Source: DATEPR01 sp036273855
GTDB taxonomy: Bacteria > Actinomycetota > Actinomycetes > Mycobacteriales > Pseudonocardiaceae
Direction: 5' to 3'
Length of the DNA stretch: 64,000 nt
Assembly (NCBI GenBank): GCA_036273855.1
Contig: DASUGU010000135.1
Location: 1-64,000 of the forward strand
The translations under genes and the position numbers were made by a program. Numbering within the stretch: position 1 is the stretch's first letter; every line of letters starts with the position of its first letter. The notes below the pieces were generated by a model, which worked only from the letters and a program-made list of their open reading frames with translations, did not search any database and was not told where the DNA came from. Positions 18,101 through 26,900 of the stretch are shown here, one piece after another.

Positions 18101-18281
18101 GCCCGCCCCACACCCGCTCGATGAGCTGGTCGACGGAGATGCCCCGGTTGGCGTCGAGCAGCAGCACCGCCAACACACACCGCTGCCGGGCCGCGCCGAT
18201 GTCCACCAGCCGGTTTCCCGCGGTGACCTCCACCGGTCCCAGCAACCCGAACCGCGCCCCTGCGCCGTCCAACCCACCCAC
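15183..18281 (-). CDS. AfsR/SARP family transcriptional regulator with NB-ARC and TPR domains
   Basis: A 1032-residue regulator of the Streptomyces antibiotic regulatory protein type. An OmpR-like winged helix (about 10-95) is followed by a bacterial transcriptional activation domain (about 97-245). Next comes an NB-ARC ATPase with P-loop GMAGVGKT near residue 310 and Walker B LIVLDNA. About eight 40-residue TPR units complete the protein (about 640-1020), each containing RRGQANALNRLGQIR-like text. The repeats are unusually alike at DNA level (120-nt period, about 15480-16230). Such proteins activate biosynthetic or morphological genes. It is divergent from the WbsX/condensation pair, its obvious local target candidate. 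Confidence 0.9.
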   Translation of the reverse strand: MGGLDGAGARFGLLGPVEVTAGNRLVDIGAARQRCVLAVLLLDANRGISVDQLIERVWGGRRLPERPRKAAQIYVSLLRTALAGIDGVAIVRRPDGYLIELDERCVDVHAFRRSVDQARACGEDDRAAGLFERALGMWRGEVFGELDTPWLADVRASLNQQRHTVERDLTDVQLRRGRHGLVLAQLSLWAREHPLDERLAGQLMLALFRSGRQADALDAYRRVRERLADELGTGPGHALHELHQRILTDDPSLDVGPVSIRSVVPRQLPAAPRWFTGRRAEVDSLLGDSESGTGGVVVISAIDGMAGVGKTALAVHTAHRLAGRFPDGQLFVDLHGYTEGCQPRTSGEALDRLLCALGVPPERIPHDVEDRAALYRQRLADTRTLIVLDNATDEAQVRPLLPGGSGCLVLVTSRRRLKGLDSRTLSLDVLPSSDALALVEAVTGRELPELAEITELCGRLPLALRIAAALLRHRPAWSAALLAGLLRDQHQRVSTLSDGERDLGAVFALSYRSLDDARQRFFRLLGLIPGPDTDAHAAAALAGTDQDTAARELEGLVDHNLLIPHAPGRYRMHDLIRLHARALAHDDPDRDAALERLLDHYQHTANRADSLVTRFPGPEVAGSLPDADAAWAWLRAERANLLAALRHAIVRDHAERIVALTAGLATLLHVDGPWTEAISLHIMATAAARHVGDRPGQARALTWLGDVRGATGDFSGAIRDLRDALHLSRDMADHRAQANALTRLGQIRGFTGDHSGAIRDLRQALELCQRLGERRGQSNALTMLGQIRGMSGDLPSAAHDLRAALDLARDLGDRRGQANALNRLGQIQRRTGDYRGALRDLHDALNLHRHLGDRTGEAVALACIGEVRGLLGDHPAAIRDLCAALDLFQRLGERHGQANTLTMLGQIRGRTGDHPGAIRDLRTGLDLFRRTGAHGNEVWALNHYATVLAATGNRPQALTIHHDALDQARRTHQPEHEATALEGIGECHLRTGDTETGRTHLKQALEIFQRLAMAPDADRVQSRLAQLALRSG

Positions 18282-18435
18282 CGCCCCACGCGAAGGTGTG
18301 CCCTGACCTGCCGACTAAGGCGTTGCGAAACCAACGCCGAAACCCGACGGCGCATCGTGCTACGGCGCGACTGCCGGGGCGCGCAGGAGACCTGACCGAT
18401 CGGGAGACTCATGTTACGGCTTGGGAGTTAGCCCA

Positions 18436-19494
18436 GTGGACGAGTTCGGATCGCCACTCGAGGTGGTGGCGTTCTTCCTGCCCCAGTTCCACCCGATACC
18501 CGAGAACGACCGGTGGTGGGGGGCCGGTTTCACCGAATGGACGCACGTCGCGGCGGCCCGCCCGTTGTTCGACGGCCACCGCCAGCCGCGCCTACCGGCC
18601 GACCTGGGCTTCTACGACCTGCGCGTATCGGAGACCCGCCGGGCGCAGTGGGAGTTGGCGACCCGGTACGGCGTGACGGCGTTCTGTTACTGGCACTACT
18701 GGTTCGGCGACGGCGTGCGGCTGCTCGACCGACCGGCGGCGGACCTGCTGGCCGACCCGACGCTGCCGCACCGCTACTGCCTCGGCTGGGCGAACCAGAG
18801 CTGGACCGGGGTGTGGCACGGCCGCGGCGACGAAATCCTGCAACTCCAGCGGTATCCGGGCGACGTCGACCACATCCAGCATTTCCGGTGCCTGCTGCCG
18901 CATTTCCTGGACGAGCGGTATCTGCGGGTCGACGGTCGGCCGGTGTTCTACCTGTTCCGGCCCGGTGACATTCCCGATCTGCACCATGTGGTGGCGTTGT
19001 GGCAGCAGTTGGCGGTGGACGCCGGGCTGCCCGGGTTGTACCTCGTCGGTGACGCGGACGGCCCATGGGTACGAGACCCCGCACTCGACGCGGCGGTGTG
19101 GAATCCGGCGCCGCCGCCGCGTGGCCACGAATTGGAGTCCGGCTTTCCCGGAATTCCGCTGCGGGAGGGTCCCCGGGCATTCCCGTACGACCAGACGTAC
19201 GCCGACTGGCTGCTGTTCGGACTGTCCACGGACATCCGGCAACATCCCTGCGTCGTGCCGGGTTTCGACAACACGCCACGCTCGGGCCGGCGCGGAATTC
19301 TGTTGCAGAACCCCGATCCCGGCGTGTTCGAGACGGCGGTCAAGGAGGCGGTCCGGCTGGCGGTCGCGATGCCCGGACCTCGCCTGATGTTCATCAAATC
19401 GTGGAACGAATGGGCGGAAGGGGCGGTCATGGAACCCGATCTGCTCTATGGAAGGGCATTCCTGGAGGCCCTGGAACGCGGGCTCAGACGATGA
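18436..19494 (+). CDS. WbsX-like / GH99-like carbohydrate-active enzyme
   Basis: 352 aa of the glycosyltransferase WbsX (glycoside hydrolase 99-like) family, found in polysaccharide and O-antigen loci. Diagnostic marks are FFLPQFHPIPENDRWWG, GFTEWTHV, CYWHYWFGDG, the WANQSW motif and the C-terminal IKSWNEWAEG, which holds catalytic-like acidic residues. GTG 18436 has GGGAG eight bases upstream. The stop overlaps the next gene's ATG (ATGA), so the two are translated together. No other polysaccharide genes lie beside it, which is unusual for this family. Confidence 0.85.
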   Translation: MDEFGSPLEVVAFFLPQFHPIPENDRWWGAGFTEWTHVAAARPLFDGHRQPRLPADLGFYDLRVSETRRAQWELATRYGVTAFCYWHYWFGDGVRLLDRPAADLLADPTLPHRYCLGWANQSWTGVWHGRGDEILQLQRYPGDVDHIQHFRCLLPHFLDERYLRVDGRPVFYLFRPGDIPDLHHVVALWQQLAVDAGLPGLYLVGDADGPWVRDPALDAAVWNPAPPPRGHELESGFPGIPLREGPRAFPYDQTYADWLLFGLSTDIRQHPCVVPGFDNTPRSGRRGILLQNPDPGVFETAVKEAVRLAVAMPGPRLMFIKSWNEWAEGAVMEPDLLYGRAFLEALERGLRR

Positions 19495-20816
19495 TTCCGG
19501 TGGACTTCCGCGGTGCGAACGGCGGCACCGCCGAGCTGACCTGGGGCCAGTTGCGGGTGTGGCGGACGGCCAGGGAGACCGGGCGCACGATGAACCTGGT
19601 CTCGGTGTTCCCGCTGCCGGAGGGCACGCCGCTGGCGGACATCGTGGCGATCCTGCGGTCGGCGGTGAGCAACCATCCGGCGCTGCGCACGCGGTTGCGG
19701 ATGGTCGGCGGGCAGCCGTGGCAGGTTGTCGCCGAGTCGGGCGAGGTGCCGTTGGAGGTCGTCGACATCGGCCCGTCGGACGACTGGGCCGCGGTCGCCG
19801 AGGACGTGCGTGCCCGGTACGAGTTGACGTGGTTCGACTACGAGCACGAGTTCCCGATCCGGCTGGGCGTGGTGCGGCAGTGCGGGACGCTGCGGGCGAT
19901 GATCGTCGGCTTCAGCCACGTGATGGTCGACGGTGCCGGTCTGGCGGCGTTGCTGCGCGAGATGGAGCAGCCCACGCGGCCGGGCGCGGATCTGGACCCG
20001 CTGGCCCTGGCGAAGGTGCAGTACGGCCCGGCCGGGCGGCGCCAGACCGCGAGGTCGCTGCGCTACTGGGAAACGCAGCTCGCCAGGCTCACCGACTGGC
20101 GGAACGTGGTCCCGCAGCCGGGCGAGCCGCGGTTCCGGGAACTCGTGGCGTACTCACCGGCGATGGAACTCGGCCTGCGAGCGGTCGAGGCGCGCACCGA
20201 GACGCCCAGCACGTATGTGCTGCTGGCGGCGTACGCGGCGGCGGTGGCGCGGGTGCTGGGCAGGAACCCGGCCGTGGCGCAGATCGTGGCGAGCAACCGG
20301 TTCCGCCCTGGCTTCGCCGACGCGGTGCTCCAGGTGTCCCAACCGGCGATCTGCGTCGTCGACGCCGACGGCCCGTTCGACGAGGTGGTGGGCCGGGCCA
20401 TGACGGCGGCGACCACGGGGTCCTTCTACGGCTACTACGACCCGGTGGCCCGCGACACCCTGCTCGCCGAGCTGGCGCCGCCCGACATCGGCTGGCACCT
20501 CAACGACCGCAGAGCGATCCTCGGCGCGGCGAGCGGCGGCCCACCCACGCCGGCAGTGTTGCGGGACGCGCTGCCACGGACCCGCCTGTACTGGGGCCGG
20601 GCACAGCCGACGTTCGACGGCAGCCTGTTCGTCCAGGTCGACTCGAGACCGATCATGACCAGCCGGGAAGCGCTGGACGGCGGCAGGCCGGCGGTCTACC
20701 TGGAGGTGTGGGCGGACACGCACACGTTCGCGCCGGGCCAGGTCGAGGCGCTGGTGAGGGAGATGGAGGCGGTGGTCGTCGCGGCGGCGTTCCGTCCGGC
20801 CACCGACGTAGGGTGA
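19491..20816 (+). CDS. free-standing condensation-domain protein
   Basis: A 441-residue protein with the fold of NRPS condensation domains and related CoA-dependent acyltransferases. The active-site motif HHxxxDG appears as SHVMVDG (about residues 142-148), keeping the second His and the Asp-Gly. A later SNRFRPG segment and the C-terminal FVQVDSRP region also fit. No adenylation or carrier domain is attached or nearby. It starts inside the stop codon of the WbsX-like gene, so both products probably act in one step, for instance acylation of a sugar or attachment of an amino acyl group. That role is inference. Confidence 0.78.
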   Translation: MIPVDFRGANGGTAELTWGQLRVWRTARETGRTMNLVSVFPLPEGTPLADIVAILRSAVSNHPALRTRLRMVGGQPWQVVAESGEVPLEVVDIGPSDDWAAVAEDVRARYELTWFDYEHEFPIRLGVVRQCGTLRAMIVGFSHVMVDGAGLAALLREMEQPTRPGADLDPLALAKVQYGPAGRRQTARSLRYWETQLARLTDWRNVVPQPGEPRFRELVAYSPAMELGLRAVEARTETPSTYVLLAAYAAAVARVLGRNPAVAQIVASNRFRPGFADAVLQVSQPAICVVDADGPFDEVVGRAMTAATTGSFYGYYDPVARDTLLAELAPPDIGWHLNDRRAILGAASGGPPTPAVLRDALPRTRLYWGRAQPTFDGSLFVQVDSRPIMTSREALDGGRPAVYLEVWADTHTFAPGQVEALVREMEAVVVAAAFRPATDVG

Positions 20817-20821
20817 CCGGC

Positions 20822-21196
20822 ATGACACCTGCCCAACTGGAGAAGGCGTGCCTGAGCCTGCCGGGGTCGGGCGTGGAGTTCCCGTTCGACGAGGACAACA
20901 GCGTGTTCAAGGTGACCGGCAAGATATTCGCGATCAGCCGGCTGAAGGGCAAACCGCTGCGGGTGAGCCTCAAATGCGACCCGGACCTGGCCGTCGCCCT
21001 GCGAGCCACCCACCCGGCCATCACCCCCGGCTACCACCTGAACAAACGCCACTGGAACACGATCGTCCTGGACGGCTCGCTGCCGGACAAACAGATCCGT
21101 GACATGATCGAGGACTCCTACGACCTGGTCGTGGCCAGCCTGCCCCGCCGCGAACAGGAAAAACTCAAGTGGGTCGCACTGAGCCGAAAGCGGTAG
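20822..21196 (+). CDS. MmcQ/YjbR family protein
   Basis: A 124-residue protein of the MmcQ/YjbR family (double-wing DNA-binding-like fold, function poorly known). It has the conserved start with LPGSGVEFPFDEDNSVFKV, KIFAISRL and the region PGYHLNKRHWNTIVLDG. ATG 20822 follows the previous stop by five bases, so it belongs to the same transcript as the WbsX and condensation genes. A role in that unit is not evident. Confidence 0.88.
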   Translation: MTPAQLEKACLSLPGSGVEFPFDEDNSVFKVTGKIFAISRLKGKPLRVSLKCDPDLAVALRATHPAITPGYHLNKRHWNTIVLDGSLPDKQIRDMIEDSYDLVVASLPRREQEKLKWVALSRKR

Positions 21197-21210
21197 CGCT
21201 GACGTCAGCG
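21197..21210. promoter_or_regulatory. 14-bp palindrome after the YjbR gene
   Basis: CGCTGACGTCAGCG is a perfect palindrome starting at the base after the stop codon. It could be an operator for a dimeric regulator or the core of a weak terminator. It stands at the left edge of the 281-base gap in front of the VMAP operon, in which no gene is visible. Confidence 0.35.
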
Positions 21211-21477
21211 GTCCCGGGAGGACCGCAGCGATCTGATCGGGACCGGCCAGGCGCGGCATCGGAGTCCGCGGTGTGATGGGCCGAAGGGATTCCAGTGTCC
21301 ACCGTCTGAGCTCCGGGAATCCGCTGACCTGCATTTCCAGAACGGGTGTCAGCCACGCGCTGGACAGATCTGTGACACCGCAAGGACAGCAGCGACAGGC
21401 CATCGCGGGATGCGTGGTTCTCGCTACCATGGGTACTTGTTCTTGAGGACACCAGATAGGTGGAGCCGGGGGATGCG

Positions 21478-22968
21478 ATGACGCGTAGCGGCGGCCCGAT
21501 CTGGCGCGTTGTCGAAGCATTGTTACGCGTGCCCGTGCTGAAGGACCGGAGCGAACGCGATCTCGTCAGCCAGCTCCTCACCGACGAATGGGAGAGCCTG
21601 ACACCCATCGCGGGTCACGAGAACGCCGTGCATCATCTGGTCAACCTGGTGGACGCGTGCCGCAGCCGTCCTCGTGGCCTTGCCACCCTGATGGCGATTC
21701 TGGATCGACTCGACCTGGGCACGACGCATCTTGCCGAGGTACACCGCGTGGTCGATCCCATGATCGCGCTGGAAATCTGGACGGCCGACGAAACAGAAGA
21801 AGTCTTCTCGCTACTCAAGGGCATGACGATCCCGAATATCGCGGAGTTATACCAGGCGGCCGCGGGGCCCTGGGCTCCCGACCTCCGGCCGAAGGCCACG
21901 CTGCGGGACGCGTTCTCGATGCTGGAAACGCTCACCAGCGACACCGACGGCGTGCCGAGGGCGATCATCTTCGTCGAGCTGGTGAGCGCGTCGGTCCGGC
22001 CCGACATCGCCATGCAACTGCGCCAGTGGTCGGATCGGCGGGCGGCGGCGATCGGTGTCAGCGACCAGCTCGTACACGCCCGCACCAGGCCGCCGCTGTC
22101 CACGGATCATGCGTCGCTGATCGCCCGCCCCGAGCCGCACGCGCCTGCCTATCTCGTCCTGCAGGTACAGCGCGAGGGAGTCGTCGGGGACAGGTACCGG
22201 CTCAGTCACTGGCGGCAGCTCGGCGACGACGAATGGCAGCCCGAGCGTGGTCTGGACCGGACGGGTGTGCTGACCGACATCCAGCACGCGGTCGCCCAGC
22301 TCATGGAGAGCACGGAAGAGGAGTGGGCGCCACACGAACCCACCATTTTCGTCGAATTCGTGCTGCCCGAAGAATTGCTCAACCTCGCTGTCGATCAGTG
22401 GTCGTGGGACACCGACCCAAGGATGCCGGAACCGATCGGCTGCCACTTCCACGTGGTGATCAGAAGCCTGGAACGGATGGCGACACCGAAATGGCATCGG
22501 CCGTGGTACCGGCGCTGGCGGCAACTGCAGGAGCAGTTGGCCACCCGCGGTGCCATCGCGCCGGACTCGGGTTACTGGAGCACGCCAGGAAACGGCTCGA
22601 TCCGTCGGATAATGTCCGATTTCGAACAAGGGCCGGCCTTGGTCGCGCTCGTACCCAGTGCGCCGCCTCTGACCAGTACTCTTGGCTCGGAGGAGGTTGC
22701 CGTGGGCTTTCGCAAGGGGGTTCCGGTCATGATCTGGCACCGGCAGAACTGCCGGTCGGACGAATTCGTTTCCGCCGTCACCATGATGCTGCACGGTGAC
22801 GATCCGAACGACATCCTGGAACGTGTTCGGCTGCTCCGATTGCACGGATTCGCCGCAGGTGCAGATGCCCACGTGGGCACACATCTGAGTCTGTTGTGGG
22901 ACGACCCCCGACGAAAAGTCACTCCCGACCGGCCAGGACCACCGGGCGCGGTCGTGGCGGCGTCATGA
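21478..22968 (+). CDS. vWA-MoxR-associated protein (VMAP) with N-terminal EAD2-like domain
   Basis: A 496-residue protein with two parts. Residues about 5-90 form an effector-associated domain of the EAD2 type: VVEALLRVP…HLVNLVDACRSRPRGLATLMAILDRLD. They match the C-terminus of the TIR protein at 30663-31445. Residues about 200-490 look like the VMAP C-terminal domain (EFVLPEELLNLAVDQW, HFHVVIRSLERM, FRKGVPVMIWHRQNC). VMAP is known as the third component of vWA-MoxR ternary conflict systems and serves as the adapter to the effector. I prefer ATG 21478; GTG 21460 is possible. Its stop overlaps the MoxR start (ATGA). Confidence 0.82.
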   Translation: MTRSGGPIWRVVEALLRVPVLKDRSERDLVSQLLTDEWESLTPIAGHENAVHHLVNLVDACRSRPRGLATLMAILDRLDLGTTHLAEVHRVVDPMIALEIWTADETEEVFSLLKGMTIPNIAELYQAAAGPWAPDLRPKATLRDAFSMLETLTSDTDGVPRAIIFVELVSASVRPDIAMQLRQWSDRRAAAIGVSDQLVHARTRPPLSTDHASLIARPEPHAPAYLVLQVQREGVVGDRYRLSHWRQLGDDEWQPERGLDRTGVLTDIQHAVAQLMESTEEEWAPHEPTIFVEFVLPEELLNLAVDQWSWDTDPRMPEPIGCHFHVVIRSLERMATPKWHRPWYRRWRQLQEQLATRGAIAPDSGYWSTPGNGSIRRIMSDFEQGPALVALVPSAPPLTSTLGSEEVAVGFRKGVPVMIWHRQNCRSDEFVSAVTMMLHGDDPNDILERVRLLRLHGFAAGADAHVGTHLSLLWDDPRRKVTPDRPGPPGAVVAAS

Positions 22969-23999
22969 CCGACGTCGAGCCCGCGAACAACGACTGGCGC
23001 ATCTACTACGGCACCGGTCGGGTCGCTGCGACGCCGACGACGGCACTGCCGCCGGCGCCGCCCTGGCGTCGATTCTCCGGTACGGGAAGCCTGCCCCGGC
23101 CGGCTGACGATCCGGACGAGACCCGGCGCCGCATCGGCGCGTCGCTGGACCGCGCGCGGGTGCCGTATCAGGACGAGGTGTCGATGGTGAACGCCGCCAT
23201 CTACCTGCGGCGTCCGCTCCTCCTGACAGGCCGTCCGGGCACTGGCAAGTCGAGCCTGGCGCACCTGATCTCGCGTGAATTGGGACTGGGCCCGGTGTTG
23301 CGCTGGCCCATCACCAGTCGCACGGTACTCAAGGACGGTCTCTACTACTACGACGCGATCGGCCGCGCCCAGGCAGCCGCCAGCGCCGCCAGCGGCCCGG
23401 TGGACATCGGCGACTACGTCCATCTCGGCGCTCTGGGAACCGCGCTGCTGCCCTACGACCTGCCCCGGGTCCTGCTGATCGACGAACTGGACAAAAGCGA
23501 TATCGACCTGCCGAACGATCTACTCGATGTCTTCGAGGAGGGCGAGTACCGGATCACCGAGCTCACCCGGCTGGCCAAGCGGCAGCCGGACGTGACCGTG
23601 TTGACCAACGACCCGGACGGTACCGCCGAGATCCATCACGGCCGGGTCATCTGTCGTGAGTTCCCCATCGTCGTGATCACCAGCAACGGGGAACGGGAGT
23701 TCCCGCCCGCGTTCTTACGCCGGTGTCTGCAGCTCCGCGTCGACCAGCCCAATTTCGAACAGCTGGGCACGATGGTGGCGGCCCATTTCGGCGTGGCGGA
23801 CGGCATCGACGTCGCCCGGCTGATCGGCGAATTCCTCCAGCGCAGTGACGAGGTCGGTGGGCTGGCGTCGGACCAACTGCTCAACGCGGTCCATCTGGCG
23901 ACACAGTTGGCGATGTCCGGTAGCTACCAACCGGACCAGGAATGGACTCAGCTGCTCCGGGCGATATGGCACCCGTTGACGACGTCGGAGTACGAGTGA
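22965..23999 (+). CDS. MoxR-family AAA+ ATPase
   Basis: 344 aa. Walker A GRPGTGKS lies at about residues 89-96, Walker B LLIDELDKSD at about 169-178, a sensor-like ITSNGEREFPPAFLRRC stretch follows, and the helical lid ends the protein. MoxR ATPases act as chaperones or remodelers that work on vWA-domain partners; here the vWA partner is encoded by the next gene. ATG 22965 overlaps the VMAP stop and GTG of the next gene overlaps this stop, so three proteins are made in coupled fashion from one transcript. Confidence 0.9.
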   Translation: MTDVEPANNDWRIYYGTGRVAATPTTALPPAPPWRRFSGTGSLPRPADDPDETRRRIGASLDRARVPYQDEVSMVNAAIYLRRPLLLTGRPGTGKSSLAHLISRELGLGPVLRWPITSRTVLKDGLYYYDAIGRAQAAASAASGPVDIGDYVHLGALGTALLPYDLPRVLLIDELDKSDIDLPNDLLDVFEEGEYRITELTRLAKRQPDVTVLTNDPDGTAEIHHGRVICREFPIVVITSNGEREFPPAFLRRCLQLRVDQPNFEQLGTMVAAHFGVADGIDVARLIGEFLQRSDEVGGLASDQLLNAVHLATQLAMSGSYQPDQEWTQLLRAIWHPLTTSEYE

Positions 24000-26900
24000 G
24001 CGACCCGCCAACGTCGAGACAGGTCACACCGACCGCAGCCGCCGAGTCGGTGTTGTTGCAGTCGTCGGTGGCCGACGACCCACCCGATCCGTCGTTGCGG
24101 AGTGCCGAGTTGTCCGCCCGGGAGCTGGCCGACGCTCTGTGGCTGGGACTGGCCATCGCCGGTGGCGACCGTCCGGTGGTCACGGTACGGACGAAGCCGT
24201 CCACCGAGCAGTCGCCCGAGCCTGTCGCGCCGAAGCCGCCACCCAGCGGCCAGGGCACTCGCGAAGCGACAGGGAAAGGGCGGCCCGCCGCCGAGTCCCC
24301 GCCGCGGGAGGTGCGCGAGAGTTGGGGGTTGGGCACTCGGCGCTCCGTCCGGCCGAGCGGTGCCGAACCGGACTCGCCGGACGTGACGGGGTCCATGGCA
24401 TGGCCGACCGCCCCGGCCCTGCCGGACGCACTGCTGATCGCCAGGGCATTGCGGCCGCTGGCCGTCGCCGCTGATTCACCGTGGGACAAGGTGCTCGACG
24501 AGGAGGAGACGGCGAGCACTGCGGCTGACACCGGCATGTGGCTACCGAGATGGCGGCCGGAGCAGTGGCGCCGCTTCGAGGTCGCGCTCGTGGTCGACAC
24601 ATCGCTGTCGATGGAGATCTGGCAGCACACGGTGCGTGAGTTCCGGGATGTCCTGGTACGGCAGGGCGCGTTCCGGGATGTCCGGACCTACCGAATGGAC
24701 TGCTCCATATCGACCGTCGAGAAGCTGGTGCTCCGCACCGAAGGCGGTGTCGCACGTGGTTGGCGGGATCTGCTGGACCCGTCACGGCGCAGGCTGGTGC
24801 TCGTCATGACCGACACGGTCGGGGCGGCGTGGCACACCGGCGCGGCCGCCGGCCTGCTCGTCGCATGGGGCCGTGCGATGCCTGTCGCCGTCGTCCAGGC
24901 GATGCCGGAACGGCTCTGGCACTGGGGTGGTCTCGCGCCACGCAGGATGTGCGTGTCCGCGGCCGAACCCGGTGCACCGAACCAGCGGCTGCGGGTTTCC
25001 GCGCCACGACCGGTGCTCGGTCCGGTGCCCACGCCGGCACCGGAGGACGTCGTGATCCCGATACTCGCACTGGAACCTGCCGCGCTGGGCGCGTGGGCAC
25101 GACTGTTCGCCGTGGCCGGAGCGGGACTGGTGACGTTGACCGCGGTGTTCATGAGTCCACGTGTCGATGACACGGAGGCAGCACGGGAACCCGCCCCAGC
25201 TGTTACCGCGCGCGAGCGGGTCCGCCGGTTCCGCGCCTTCGCGTCGGTGGACGCCTTCCATCTGGCCGGACTGCTCGCGGTGGCGCCGCTGAGCCTGGCC
25301 ACCATCAGCCTCGTGCAGCGGGTGCTACTGCCGGGTGCCGGGCTCGACACCCAGGCGGAGGTCCTCCTCGGCGGTCTACTGGAACGTTCACCCACCGATC
25401 CGGCCGGAATTTCGTACGATTTCTCCGACGGTGTTCGGGAAGAGCTCCTGGGCGGCTTGTTCCGTTCGGACGTCGTCAGGGTGGCACGACTGGTCAGCGA
25501 TTACCTCGGGGCCAAGTTCCCACTACTGTTGAACTTCAGGAAAGCATTGGAAGATCCGGATGGCACGGAATTGCCCGCCTCGGAGCCGATCAATGGACCA
25601 ATGATCAAGCTTCAAGCCGCTGTGTTCCGCGCGCTGTCCGGGCCCTATTACCGACGTAGTGAATTGTTGGGTAGGCAACTGGCGTCACTCTCGCGATTCG
25701 CTGACCGAATCACGAGAACCGGTGGTGGTACCGGCCCCGATGGCACCGGTACGGACGTCGACCACCATAATGATCACGATCAGCAGGGGTCACCGGTCGG
25801 GAAGAGGGGGCGACCTGCAGAAAATCAACCCGAGGATGCCAGCTTGCCGAACACCGACATTCAATCTCCACCGACCGCGGACCCCGTCGCACCGCCAGGA
25901 GGAACGGACATGAGCGCGCCAGGCCGCACCGCGCCGGGTTACCCGCGACCAGTGGACATTACTTCGGCAGTGAGACAGCCACATGTCTGGGGCGAACTCA
26001 TGCCGCTCCGGAACCCGGACTTCGTCGGCCGGGAAGATCTGCTCGAACGAATTCATCAGCGTCTCGCCGAGCCTGGCACTACCGCCGTCGTACCAGAAGC
26101 TCTGCATGGTTTGGGCGGTGTCGGCAAATCGCAAACGGTTGTGGAGTACATTTACCAGAACATTCAGGAATATGATCTCGTCTGGTGGATCTCCGCCGAG
26201 CATCCCACGCAGATCAGAAACAGCTTCGTGGAGCTGGCTCGCAAGCTCGAGCTCCCGGTCTCCGGGGGTCCTGAAGGCGCGCGGGCGGCGGTACTGGAAG
26301 CGCTGCGGCGAGGTGAACCATATTCGCGATGGATTCTCGTGTTCGACAACGCGGACCGCCCCGAGATCATCCGGGATTTCCTGCCGCGCACCACTGGGCG
26401 CACCGGCCACATCGTCGTCACCTCACGCAACGCGCAGTGGGGCAATGTCGCACGAACCGTGGAGATCGACCTGTTCAGCCGGCAGGAAAGCACCGAACTT
26501 CTGCGCAGGCGGGGTGGCGACATCAGCGATGTCGACGCCGACCGACTCGCCGAGGCACTCGGTGACCTGCCGCTGGCGATCGAGCAGGCCGCAACCTGGC
26601 GCGCGCAGACGGGCATGCCGGTCCCGGAGTACCTGGAACTGTTGGAGAACAACCGCACCGAACTGCTCCAGATCGGAGGTCCGGGCGAATACCAGTCACC
26701 GGTGGCGGCGGCGTGGAATGTGCCGCTCAGCCAGTTGCGGACCGAGCACCCGGCAGCATTGGCACTGCTGGAGATCTGTGCGTTCTTCGGCCCGGAGCCG
26801 ATCTCCCGGCGGTTGTTCAGCGGGGTGCCCCAGGCCCAGGCAGCCGTCCCCGATGCCCTCCGGGACGCGCTGAGCGACCCGATCAAGCTGAACAGCGCGC

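Noticed and set aside
19065..19490. N-terminal extension of the condensation-domain gene
   Set aside because: It reads through the WbsX-like gene in another frame; ATG 19491 gives the ATGA overlap and a normal start.
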